Shown here piece after piece: positions 17,298 to 24,717 of a stretch of 64,000 bases of DNA. The translations under genes were made by a program, and so were the position numbers. This DNA is from an uncultured Latescibacterota bacterium (GTDB lineage: Bacteria > Latescibacterota > UBA2968), in assembly GCA_951812755.1 (NCBI GenBank), contig OX638329.1:3728522-3792521 (forward strand). Reading direction: 5' to 3'. Position 1 is the first letter of the stretch; each line of letters begins with the position of its first letter. Under the pieces are notes generated by a model that saw only the letters and a list, made by a program, of their open reading frames with translations, did no database searches and was not told the DNA's origin.

Positions 17298-17946
17298 ATG
17301 AAAAAATTAGCTGCTGTCTTTGTAACCGCGACCCTCTTGCTCAATGCGATGGCCCCCACCCTCGCGTATGCAGCCACATACCTGCAAGGTTCAGAGATCA
17401 ATGCCAACACGCTCATTCAAGATGCTTATGTTGCTGTCACCTATTACGATAGCAAGCATAAACAAAAATTAGACAAGGGCTGGATTGATGCGATTGACGA
17501 GACTTCGTTTACCATTCGGAACGGTCTGTGGGGAAAGAAGACCATTGCTTAGGACAAAGTCCTGTCACTGGTTATGGACGCAAGACACGCTGGTTATACA
17601 GAAAGGGCGTAGCTTTTATCAAGTGCCTGTTTCTTCAATCTCTAAATTTGACGTCAGCATCAAACAGTATAGAAACACAGGCAAAGGCTTGATAATCGGT
17701 CTTGCTGCCGGGGCTGGTATGGCTGTCCTGATAAATTTTCCCACGGATGAGGGACCCGATTTGCAAGGATTAGTTCAAGTATACGCCACTGTGATACTCG
17801 TACCCTCAATTGTAGTTATCTCCACTCTGATCGGTGCAATGAAGAAATCCGACAAATGGGTCGAAGTGTCACCTCAACGCTTCAACCTGAGCCTTGCACC
17901 CACATCCAGCAAAGGACTTCGCGCCGCGCTCACATTCAACTTTTAG
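17298..17946 (+). pseudogene. B2: broken copy of B1
   Basis: The first 84 codons are nearly identical to B1, then TAC of B1 has become TAG (17550-17552). Shortly after, about 440 bp of the B1 equivalent are missing (between GGTTATG and CAAGACACG), which also shifts the frame. The 3' part still encodes the third beta unit, the hydrophobic segments and the terminal strands ending TFNF. With both a nonsense codon and a frameshifting deletion it cannot make the full protein. Confidence 0.85.
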
Positions 17947-19788
17947 TGATGTAAATGATTCAAGTATAGAGATATTGTCAAATGTTGACGGGTCGGCAAA
18001 AAGTCTTGCAAGCAAGGGAGAAAGGCATCTGTAAACCCTTGTCGTGGGTACTTCAAATCGTCTGTTCGTATTCCCTGATATAGGTTTGTACGGCCCAGGA
18101 ACCCGTTGATGACCTTGCAAGGCACTCAAAAGCCTATCAAAAAGTCTTTGAGGGTAAAATGACCCCCGCCAGGCAGCGACACGATGGATATTGAGACCCA
18201 ATGCGCGTAGCAATACCCGGTATTGAACCGCACTTTGCCCACGCACCCGCAGTTTTGCCAGTCCCATTTGATGCTTCAGACGCGATATGGTCCCTTCGAT
18301 ACCTGCGCGCCAGCGGTATTGGTCGCGGAAGGCGGCAGACTGTTCAGATAGACGCCGGGCACGTTGCTTGACACGTTCGTGGGTGTATTGGAGACGCTCT
18401 TTGCCAGGGATTGGACAGCCCTCCTGCAAGGGGCATTGGTCACACACATCTATGGCAAATCGAACCTGAAGGCGTTTTTTGCTCACAGACATCTCAAGGG
18501 GTGCGTGGCCTGCTGGACATCGCTGGATGTGCCCAGAGGCATCTACTTCAAAGTCCTCCAATGTCAATTTACCTTGACCTTTGCCCTTGGGGGGCATCGA
18601 CGGAGCCAATAGGGTGACACCTTTGGCTTTGGCATAAGCAATACATTGGTTCGAGCCGTAGTGCGTATCGGCCAGCAGATGCTCGGGTGCCACACCACGC
18701 GCTTGTGTATCCTTTATAGCAGGTAAGAGGGCTTTGCTGTCATGGACCGTCATCTTGCCAAGGGCCATATGCGTGATCAGGTCTGGCTTGGCTACTTCAG
18801 ACACGGCTGATGTAGCTTCCTCTGCCTCCTCGTCTTTGTCGGTATCATCACAGAAGGTCTCCATGACCTGTATGAGATAGCCTACCCCCCGACGCTTGTT
18901 ATAGCTGGCATCCGGATCTGCCGGATTAAGCGTATTATCACACGATATAGCATGGGGATCCCGCATCTTTATGCTGCTTTGACCAGATGCCTCACAGATG
19001 CGTTCGCACTGTTCTTCAAAAACACGTTCCAACAGATGGTAGCTGTCCAACTGCGCTGCCTCGGTTGGACAAAACTGCCTCAGCAGTGCATCTATATCGG
19101 CAGCGGCTTCTGGCAATCGACGCTTTGACTGACTCGGCAGGGTGGAGGCGAAACACCCATCGCCTGTTCGGACAACATACTTGCGCCATAGTTCAGGATC
19201 CAGGCCCTGATACAACTCTGGATAGGTTCGACGCAACTGTCGCAAGAATTTACTGGTGGACTCGACCAGAATGCCCAAGCGCGTCAGGTTGCGCATAAAG
19301 CCTTGAACACCCGTCGAGTCGATCCGCTGCTTGCGGGTATTAACGCCAACCGAGTGGATGAGCTTGTCGGTCAGACTTTGGAAGAGCACCTCGTCTATGT
19401 GATGCTTTATCACCAAACGACGATAGGTTCGCAGGGTGCGCTCACAAAAATAACAGTCGGCTTCGCTGCGCACATCAAGGGCATACTGCCAAGCTATGTT
19501 GAATGCAATGGCTTCCACCGTCTGTGCATCGGTCAAATCATGCAGTTGTTGTAGCACCAGTGCCCCAAGCACAACGTGGTGGTCTTTACTCGGACGTCCA
19601 AAGTCTTTGCTGAAATGGGGGGCCAGTGCCTCAACGGGCAGTTCCAAAAGCAGATACTCTCGGAAGACGCCAGCCCAAGAACGATCAAGAAGTTGCCTGC
19701 GTTTGGCCCCAAGCTGTATCCACAGATCTGATGGGGCCGCGGAAGTGTGGTCTCGTAAGGTAAGCATAAACCAAAGATAGATCATCAT
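17869..19788 (-). CDS. IS1182-family transposase (DDE type)
   Basis: 639 residues in the longest frame; the internal ATG at 19767 is an alternative start and neither has a clear ribosome-binding site. Catalytic residues appear in RIDSTGVQGF, LLADTHYGSN and RAGIEGTISRLKHQMGL. A cysteine cluster (CDQCPLQEGCPIPG) precedes the last motif, typical of this family. Unusually, the frame does not stop inside the element: it passes through the left inverted repeat (LFADPSTFDNISI) and ends about 33 codons into the flanking B2 pseudogene. The extra tail is therefore host-derived. Confidence 0.9.
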   Translation of the reverse strand: MMIYLWFMLTLRDHTSAAPSDLWIQLGAKRRQLLDRSWAGVFREYLLLELPVEALAPHFSKDFGRPSKDHHVVLGALVLQQLHDLTDAQTVEAIAFNIAWQYALDVRSEADCYFCERTLRTYRRLVIKHHIDEVLFQSLTDKLIHSVGVNTRKQRIDSTGVQGFMRNLTRLGILVESTSKFLRQLRRTYPELYQGLDPELWRKYVVRTGDGCFASTLPSQSKRRLPEAAADIDALLRQFCPTEAAQLDSYHLLERVFEEQCERICEASGQSSIKMRDPHAISCDNTLNPADPDASYNKRRGVGYLIQVMETFCDDTDKDEEAEEATSAVSEVAKPDLITHMALGKMTVHDSKALLPAIKDTQARGVAPEHLLADTHYGSNQCIAYAKAKGVTLLAPSMPPKGKGQGKLTLEDFEVDASGHIQRCPAGHAPLEMSVSKKRLQVRFAIDVCDQCPLQEGCPIPGKERLQYTHERVKQRARRLSEQSAAFRDQYRWRAGIEGTISRLKHQMGLAKLRVRGQSAVQYRVLLRALGLNIHRVAAWRGSFYPQRLFDRLLSALQGHQRVPGPYKPISGNTNRRFEVPTTRVYRCLSPLLARLFADPSTFDNISILESFTSLKVECERGAKSFAGCGCKAQVEALR

Positions 19789-19845
19789 ACACAGCAGGGC
19801 AATCTCTGACTTTTTGCCGACCCATCAACTTTTGAATATACCTCT
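17968..19845 (-). mobile_element. IS1182-like insertion sequence, about 1.88 kb
   Basis: Left end AGAGATATTGTCAAATGTTG and the reverse complement of the right end, AGAGGTATATTCAAAAGTTG, continue into an identical GGGTCGGCAAAAAGTC, forming inverted repeats of about 38 bp. The element is flanked by the direct repeat CAAGTAT (17961-17967 and 19846-19852), a probable 7-bp target duplication; since both flanks continue with AGAG the exact edge is uncertain by a few bases. It lies 21 bp past the end of B2. Confidence 0.85.
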
Positions 19846-19911
19846 CAAGTATAGAGTCCAAGTGCGTCAAAACAACCCATACCTCCTATTCCTCAAAATC
19901 ATCCTCGAGAT

Positions 19912-20074
19912 ATCCAGAAGCGCATCGCTTGCCGTAATGGAGGCCAAAGTGGCCTTTGCCGCCCTGATAGAGAGATACTCTGCGATTCGACTGAGCGCCG
20001 AACCTGTGCGCCGGCACCAGATCACTTTGCGCGGGCGAAACGAATTGTGGGTGAATGTGGAACGCATCAACTGA
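19912..20074 (+). pseudogene. C-terminal remnant of a cytochrome P450
   Basis: The frame reads ASLAVMEAKVAFAALIERYS, then IRLSAEPVRRHQITLRGRNE and ends LWVNVERIN with TGA. This matches the conserved end of bacterial cytochromes P450 (LAR.E...AL..LL.R.P..RL...P.....LRG...L.V). The heme-binding cysteine region and everything upstream are absent. It is a remnant left between the IS1182-like element and the last array fragment. Confidence 0.65.
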
Positions 20075-20159
20075 GCGGTTTACCCCCTTTCTCCAAGACC
20101 TAAAGCTTTGTTTGACCTCTCCCAACGGCTTCATTTATTTCATCTTGCACAGCAAACGT

Positions 20160-20450
20160 GTGAGTTATGTGATTGCATCAGGCGGTTGGGCACCTTATAC
20201 ATATTCTATATCCGGCGCACCTTCAGATATCGAATTTGATCAAGAAAGTGCTCTCATCACTGGCACGCCAACACAGACAGGCACTTTCACACTGACCGTG
20301 ACTGTAACGGATAATGCAAGTGTGACTGCAACTGAAAGTTTCTCAATGGCTGTCAGCCTGATCGCCGACTTTAATGATGATGGTGTGGTCGGTGTAGCAG
20401 ATCATTTACTTTTTGTAGCAGTGTTTGGTCTTTCCGAAGGTGACGATTAG
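20160..20450 (+). pseudogene. Fragment F6: Ig-like piece with truncated dockerin-like tail
   Basis: Reads VIASGGWAPYTYSISGAPSD, then EFDQESALITGTPTQTG, one Ig-like end and only the first calcium loop (DFNDDGVVGVADH). It breaks off at EGDD-stop, where unrelated sequence leading to the nucleotidyltransferase gene begins. This marks the right end of the repetitive array. No start signal. Confidence 0.75.
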
Positions 20451-20469
20451 ACCTCAAGGTAGCCGCTTT

Positions 20470-21231
20470 ATGACACCGAATACCTCTGATAAATACAAAA
20501 ATTTACATCTATTCGACGACCAATATTTCGTTCAACTTATTCAGCGTCATATATTGGAATACCATGCACACTTTGCAGAGAGACTAATTTCAATCTACGT
20601 ATGGGGAAGCGTTCACAGAAATGAAGCCATACAAGGCGTTTCTGATCTTGATTTGTACTCCTTCATCCGAGGTCCGTTGAAAAAAATCGACTACCCATGG
20701 TGCAGAGAAACGCGGGAAAGCCTTGATCGCGAGTTCCCTTATACACATGGGCTCACCCTCCCCCGTTCAATCTATGATGCTCTACAAGGCAGACAACCGG
20801 GGGCGAACAAAGACATGCGATCACGACATCAAGCACTTGGATTTCGTTTACATTATGATGCCACGCTCGTTTGGGGAAAGGATCTTACAGGAGAGTTCGA
20901 ATTGCCAACTCTCACCCCATCGTGGGTGAGAGAATATCTTCAGCCAGCTTTGGATCTTACTGGATATGCAGCGGGATTAAAAAAGGAAAATACAACTGAC
21001 TTTTCTCTTCCCAATGAGACGCGACAAAAACTCCGCAAGTTGGCACGGCTTGGCGTATTAGGCGGGGCTTGTCTCTTGATGGCACAAGGACGCTTTCGTT
21101 CGCTTAAAGGCGTTGACACAATACCGGTGCTAAGGGCGTCATATCCACAGTGGACCGACTTTCTCAATGAGACCCAGGAATTGTATATCCACCTGGCACG
21201 ATCCTCAAACGAAAGGGCTAACGCAAAGTAG
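20470..21231 (+). CDS. Nucleotidyltransferase-fold protein, aminoglycoside-adenylyltransferase-like
   Basis: 253 residues from the ATG at 20470 (a weak AAGG lies ten bases upstream; the frame extends 15 codons further into array sequence). Residues about 40-65 contain the nucleotidyltransferase signature ISIYVWGSVHRNEAIQGVSD, then LDLYSF, that is G-S-(x)9-SDxDL with two metal-binding aspartates. A helical C-terminal half (KLRKLARLGVLGGACLLMAQ) resembles the antibiotic adenylyltransferase arrangement. It could modify a small molecule or act as a MNT-type enzyme; the substrate is unknown. It sits between the end of the array and an IS607-type element, which suggests mobile gene content. Confidence 0.6.
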   Translation: MTPNTSDKYKNLHLFDDQYFVQLIQRHILEYHAHFAERLISIYVWGSVHRNEAIQGVSDLDLYSFIRGPLKKIDYPWCRETRESLDREFPYTHGLTLPRSIYDALQGRQPGANKDMRSRHQALGFRLHYDATLVWGKDLTGEFELPTLTPSWVREYLQPALDLTGYAAGLKKENTTDFSLPNETRQKLRKLARLGVLGGACLLMAQGRFRSLKGVDTIPVLRASYPQWTDFLNETQELYIHLARSSNERANAK

Positions 21232-21274
21232 ATAAAACATTTACTTTTGCTAACTTTTTTTGTATATCATTGAT

Positions 21275-21850
21275 ATGAATTATGTTCCGAGTAGAGTTGC
21301 ATGCGAGCGACTGGGATTGCACCCCAACACATTGAGGCGTTGGGCTGATACTGGTCGTATTAAATCTTTTCGCACAAAAACGGGACAGCGCAGATATGAT
21401 GTCGATGACTACTTGCGAGGGTCAATTAGCCCTGCCGTTGTTTGCTACTGCCGAGTCAGTAGCCCAAAACAAAAAGACGACCTTGACAGACAAGTCGCGT
21501 CTATGCAAGAGCAATTCAAAGGAGCGGAAATTGTCAAAGACATTGGCGGTGGACTCAACTACAAGCGAAGAGGATTACTTTCCATATTGGAGCGACTACA
21601 TAGCGGGGAAAAACTCAAAATTGTGGTTGCCCACAAAGACCGTCTTACAAGATTTGGCTTTGAACTCATTGAGTGGATGGCGCAACAAAACGGTGGCGAG
21701 GTCGTGGTTCTCAGCAGAAATGACGAGAGTCCACAAGAAGAACTTGTCCACGATATTTTGTCCATCTTGCATACGTTCTCTCGCAGATTGCACGGACTTA
21801 GACGCTACCATAGTCAGATCAAAAAAGATACGTCTTTATCTGACGGCTGA
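21275..21850 (+). CDS. tnpA: IS607-family serine recombinase TnpA
   Basis: 191 residues from the ATG at 21275 (an in-frame TTG at 21260 is an alternative). An N-terminal MerR-like helix-turn-helix (RVACERLGLHPNTLRRWADT) is followed by the resolvase catalytic domain with the active-site serine in VVCYCRVSSPKQ and DRLTRFGFELIEW. IS607 elements carry this type of small serine recombinase that moves DNA without inverted repeats or target duplications. Its 3' end overlaps tnpB in another frame, as is usual. Confidence 0.9.
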   Translation: MNYVPSRVACERLGLHPNTLRRWADTGRIKSFRTKTGQRRYDVDDYLRGSISPAVVCYCRVSSPKQKDDLDRQVASMQEQFKGAEIVKDIGGGLNYKRRGLLSILERLHSGEKLKIVVAHKDRLTRFGFELIEWMAQQNGGEVVVLSRNDESPQEELVHDILSILHTFSRRLHGLRRYHSQIKKDTSLSDG

Positions 21851-22934
21851 ACAAAGAACGATAGTCAAGCAATGGATAGGCGTTACTCGCTATGTGTATA
21901 ACAAGACTGTTGAGTATTTAAAACAGCCTGATACAGTGGCAAGTTGGAAAGCTATAAAGGGCGACATACTCGGCGACTTGCCAGCATGGGCGAAAGACGC
22001 GCCTTATCAGTCTAAGAGCGTTGCTATACGCGACGCATGTGTTGCAATGAGTGAGGTAAAGAGAAAGAACAAGATTGACAAGCAGAGAAAACACAAATTA
22101 CGCTTCAAGTCGCGCAAGCATCCTAAGCAATCTTGTTATATACCAAAATCTGCTGTAAAGCCAAAAGGCTTGTATCACACAAAATTAGGTAAGATTCATT
22201 ATAGCGAATCATTGCCTGATAATATTCGGGATAGTCGCTTAGTTGTCCATCAAGGACGCTATTATGTGACTATTCCAACACAAGTGCAACGGCGCGTAGG
22301 CGAGAACCAAGCGCGTGTCGTTGCACTTGATCCAGGTGTTCGCTGTTTCCAAGCGTTTTTTTCAGAAAACAGTTGTGGCTTTTTAGGTCGCTTTGCAATC
22401 GGTAAAATACAGCGATTGTGCCAGCACTTAGATGACCTCATTTCTCGCGCAACAAAAGTATTGGCAAAGCGTAGATACCGCATGCTTAGAGCATGTAACC
22501 GTATCCGACACAAGATACGAGACCTCGTTGACGAGATGCACCACAAAGTAGCATGTTTTCTGGTCAAAAACTTTGATGTTATCCTGCTACCCAAATTCGA
22601 GCCGTCTAACATGGTCAAGCGTGGTAAGCGCAAATTAAGGCGCAAGTCTGTACGCCAAATGCTCACGCTTAGTCATTATCGCTTCAGCCAATTTCTCAAG
22701 CACAAAGCGTTTGAGCACGGCAAACTGGTCATAGACGCAAACGAGGCATACACGTCTAAAACAGTGAGTTGGACTGGCGAAGTTATAGACAGTCTCGGCG
22801 GGCGCAAAACAGTAACAGGAAACGACGGACAAACAATGGATAGAGACTTAAACGGCGCACGGGGAATCTTTCTCCGTGCTTTGGGAGATCACCCCCCACT
22901 ACAACAGGCAAGCATTTGTAATGGGCATCGTTAA
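21720..22934 (+). CDS. tnpB: IS607-associated TnpB, RuvC-like RNA-guided nuclease type
   Basis: About 404 residues if the ATG at 21720 is used; the start is uncertain because the homologous region begins near KKIRLYLTAEQR and the frame overlaps tnpA by about 130 bp. The three RuvC acidic residues are visible: VVALDPGVRCF, LLPKFEPSN and MDRDLNGARGIF. TnpB proteins are ancestors of Cas12 and cut DNA guided by an RNA from the element's right end. Oddly, the zinc-ribbon region between the second and third motifs (YTSKTVSWTGEVIDSLGG, then KTVTGNDG) contains no cysteine where four are normal. Confidence 0.85.
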   Translation: MTRVHKKNLSTIFCPSCIRSLADCTDLDATIVRSKKIRLYLTAEQRTIVKQWIGVTRYVYNKTVEYLKQPDTVASWKAIKGDILGDLPAWAKDAPYQSKSVAIRDACVAMSEVKRKNKIDKQRKHKLRFKSRKHPKQSCYIPKSAVKPKGLYHTKLGKIHYSESLPDNIRDSRLVVHQGRYYVTIPTQVQRRVGENQARVVALDPGVRCFQAFFSENSCGFLGRFAIGKIQRLCQHLDDLISRATKVLAKRRYRMLRACNRIRHKIRDLVDEMHHKVACFLVKNFDVILLPKFEPSNMVKRGKRKLRRKSVRQMLTLSHYRFSQFLKHKAFEHGKLVIDANEAYTSKTVSWTGEVIDSLGGRKTVTGNDGQTMDRDLNGARGIFLRALGDHPPLQQASICNGHR

Positions 22935-23086
22935 TAGGTAATTACTGTTAATGAAAAAGGATCGGTATCAAGATACCTTTCACAGCTTGTAAAGTGGATG
23001 GATTGGATAGAGAACAATTAAAATAAATCGCGGACGCGATTGGCTATTTATGAGGATTATCAAGCATTACAACTACGGAGAAAAAA
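22935..23086 (+). other. Region after tnpB, possible guide (omega) RNA end
   Basis: Contains a short hairpin GGTAT-CAAG-ATACC (22964-22977) followed by three T. In TnpB elements the 3' end of tnpB and the DNA downstream usually encode the guide RNA, so it may lie here. Only the hairpin is seen directly. Confidence 0.3.
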
Positions 23087-23713
23087 ATGGGTATTCTCAG
23101 ATCTGCTTTCGGCCCTTCCAAGGACGAAATCTGGACGCAGATTGCTACAGATATAGGCGGTGAGTTTATTGAAGGTGGCTTTTGGGGCAAGGATGTGCTC
23201 ATTTACAAACACGGTGAGTGGCAAATCCTGCTCGATACTTATACAACTTCAACCTCTACTGGACAAGTATCAACGACATACACTTATACTCGGATGCGCG
23301 CGCCATTTGTAAACAAAGATGGTCTCTGTTTCGAGATCTCGCGCGAAGGATTCTTCAGTTCAATTGGCAAATTCTTCGGCAGGCGGGACATAGAAATAGG
23401 CGATTCATTTTTTGATGAGCAGTTTGAAATCAAAGGCAATAATCCAGAAAAAATTAAATTGCTACTCGCCGATGCAAGAATACGGAAGCTATGTGAAAAA
23501 CAGCCGAATATCCATTTCAAGATCAAAGACGATGAAGGCTGGTTTGGCACTGATTTTCCAGAAGGCGTTGATGAATTGTATTTTGAATGCTGCGGCGTTA
23601 TCAAAAAGACAGAGTTACTGAAGTCTTTATTCGCATTATTCGCTCTGACTTTAGAGCGCCTGGTTCAAATAGACTCCGCGTATGAGAACGATCCCCAGGT
23701 GACGTTGAAATAG
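23087..23713 (+). CDS. Hypothetical cytosolic protein
   Basis: 208 residues; GGAG lies seven bases before the ATG. No signal peptide and no membrane span. The N-terminus GILRSAFGPSKDEIWTQIA is followed by beta-rich sequence (WQILLDTYTTSTSTGQVS, TYTYTRMRAPF) and a C-terminal helix-rich part (LLKSLFALFALTLERLVQID). The composition resembles a DUF3137-like or similar soluble domain, but I do not recognise the family with certainty. It faces the convergent gene that ends at 23749. Confidence 0.6.
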   Translation: MGILRSAFGPSKDEIWTQIATDIGGEFIEGGFWGKDVLIYKHGEWQILLDTYTTSTSTGQVSTTYTYTRMRAPFVNKDGLCFEISREGFFSSIGKFFGRRDIEIGDSFFDEQFEIKGNNPEKIKLLLADARIRKLCEKQPNIHFKIKDDEGWFGTDFPEGVDELYFECCGVIKKTELLKSLFALFALTLERLVQIDSAYENDPQVTLK

Positions 23714-23748
23714 CGATAGCTAAATAAGCATGCGCTTGAGCCGATGGT

Positions 23749-24675
23749 CTAAATCCCATCGACTTCCTCCACCCTATCCAGCAGTGTATATCCATTCTCA
23801 TCTACCGCAATCGAGCGTACTCCTCGATACTGGTCGTAAACCGCATTCATCTCATCCACCGAATCGAAATACCCCACCACATAAGCGGCTCCGATCGTGT
23901 CCCCCGCCGTCACCTTCCGACCGTGTAGTTCCTGGATGAAGCAGACGTAACCCCGCTGGTGACACCATGCCTCGTACACATCCGCCGGATCCAGCGTCAT
24001 CCCCGCCAGCCACACGGATGTGCCATCCGCTTTCCGTTGTTCGTATGCCCGGATGATCCGGTCGGGAATATCGTCCTTTTTTCGCTGATAGAGAAATCCG
24101 TCGTCAGGAGGGAAATCCGTCAGGAACTCTGAAGATTCAATATACCCTTGGTAACTCAGATAAATCCGCGTAAAAGTGTCCCCGCCCTTGTGGTGCAAGT
24201 GACCGGGCATATCGATCCGGTAGAACAGACAGTCCGCGCTATTGACGCAGGTGATCCGTTCGCACGAAAGCATGTACCGCGTATCCGGCAAAAATAGCAA
24301 CGTCTGTTCCCAGCGCGACCCGGCCTGAAAACCTTCAACCACATGCGTGAACGTAAACCATTGCCGGACAGCGAGAAACGCTTCGCCTCTGATAACCTCA
24401 TAGTCCAGCCGCCGTGCCCGCGTACAGATCTGGGGTCCTTCCACGATGTGCTTGGGCAGATTCCCGTCGTAGATCCGATTTGGCTCTGCATCTCCCCACC
24501 CCGGCACGAGCAGGAAGTCCATAATGTGCAGGCCCGAACCCAGATCGGTCGCGCCCGTCCGTTTATCTACAAACGACCTGCTCTTGATCCCACTCACATA
24601 TCCCTCGGTCCGCACAGTCGCACAAAGATGCGGTGTTTCTATCTCGAGTTCTGCTCTGCGTTCGCACCGTATCAT
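23749..24675 (-). CDS. Conserved hypothetical protein next to the thioredoxin-like gene
   Basis: 308 residues from the ATG at 24675, chosen because GGAG lies six bases upstream. No signal peptide. The sequence is mainly beta-strand with many aromatic residues (RTEGYVSGIKSRSFVDKRTG, GLHIMDFLLVPGWGD, SRWEQTLLFLPDTRYMLS, MPGHLHHKGGD, YEAWCHQRGYVCFIQE), suggesting a carbohydrate-associated beta-sandwich fold, but this is inference. It lies 43 bp downstream of the putative selenoprotein on the same strand and may share its transcript. Confidence 0.65.
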   Translation of the reverse strand: MIRCERRAELEIETPHLCATVRTEGYVSGIKSRSFVDKRTGATDLGSGLHIMDFLLVPGWGDAEPNRIYDGNLPKHIVEGPQICTRARRLDYEVIRGEAFLAVRQWFTFTHVVEGFQAGSRWEQTLLFLPDTRYMLSCERITCVNSADCLFYRIDMPGHLHHKGGDTFTRIYLSYQGYIESSEFLTDFPPDDGFLYQRKKDDIPDRIIRAYEQRKADGTSVWLAGMTLDPADVYEAWCHQRGYVCFIQELHGRKVTAGDTIGAAYVVGYFDSVDEMNAVYDQYRGVRSIAVDENGYTLLDRVEEVDGI

Positions 24676-24717
24676 TGTTTCTCCAAAAATGCGACAAAAC
24701 ACATCCCAACTATCAAA

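Larger units (their letters stand above)
21240..23000 (+). mobile_element. IS607-type transposon (ends approximate)
   Basis: Contains tnpA and tnpB in the usual order and overlap. Elements of this group have no inverted repeats, so the ends cannot be placed exactly. The left end is taken just before tnpA and the right end after the hairpin near 22977. Confidence 0.6.

Noticed and set aside
21396-21719. The first 108 codons of the long tnpB frame
   Set aside because: They overlap the serine recombinase catalytic domain in another frame and match no TnpB region.
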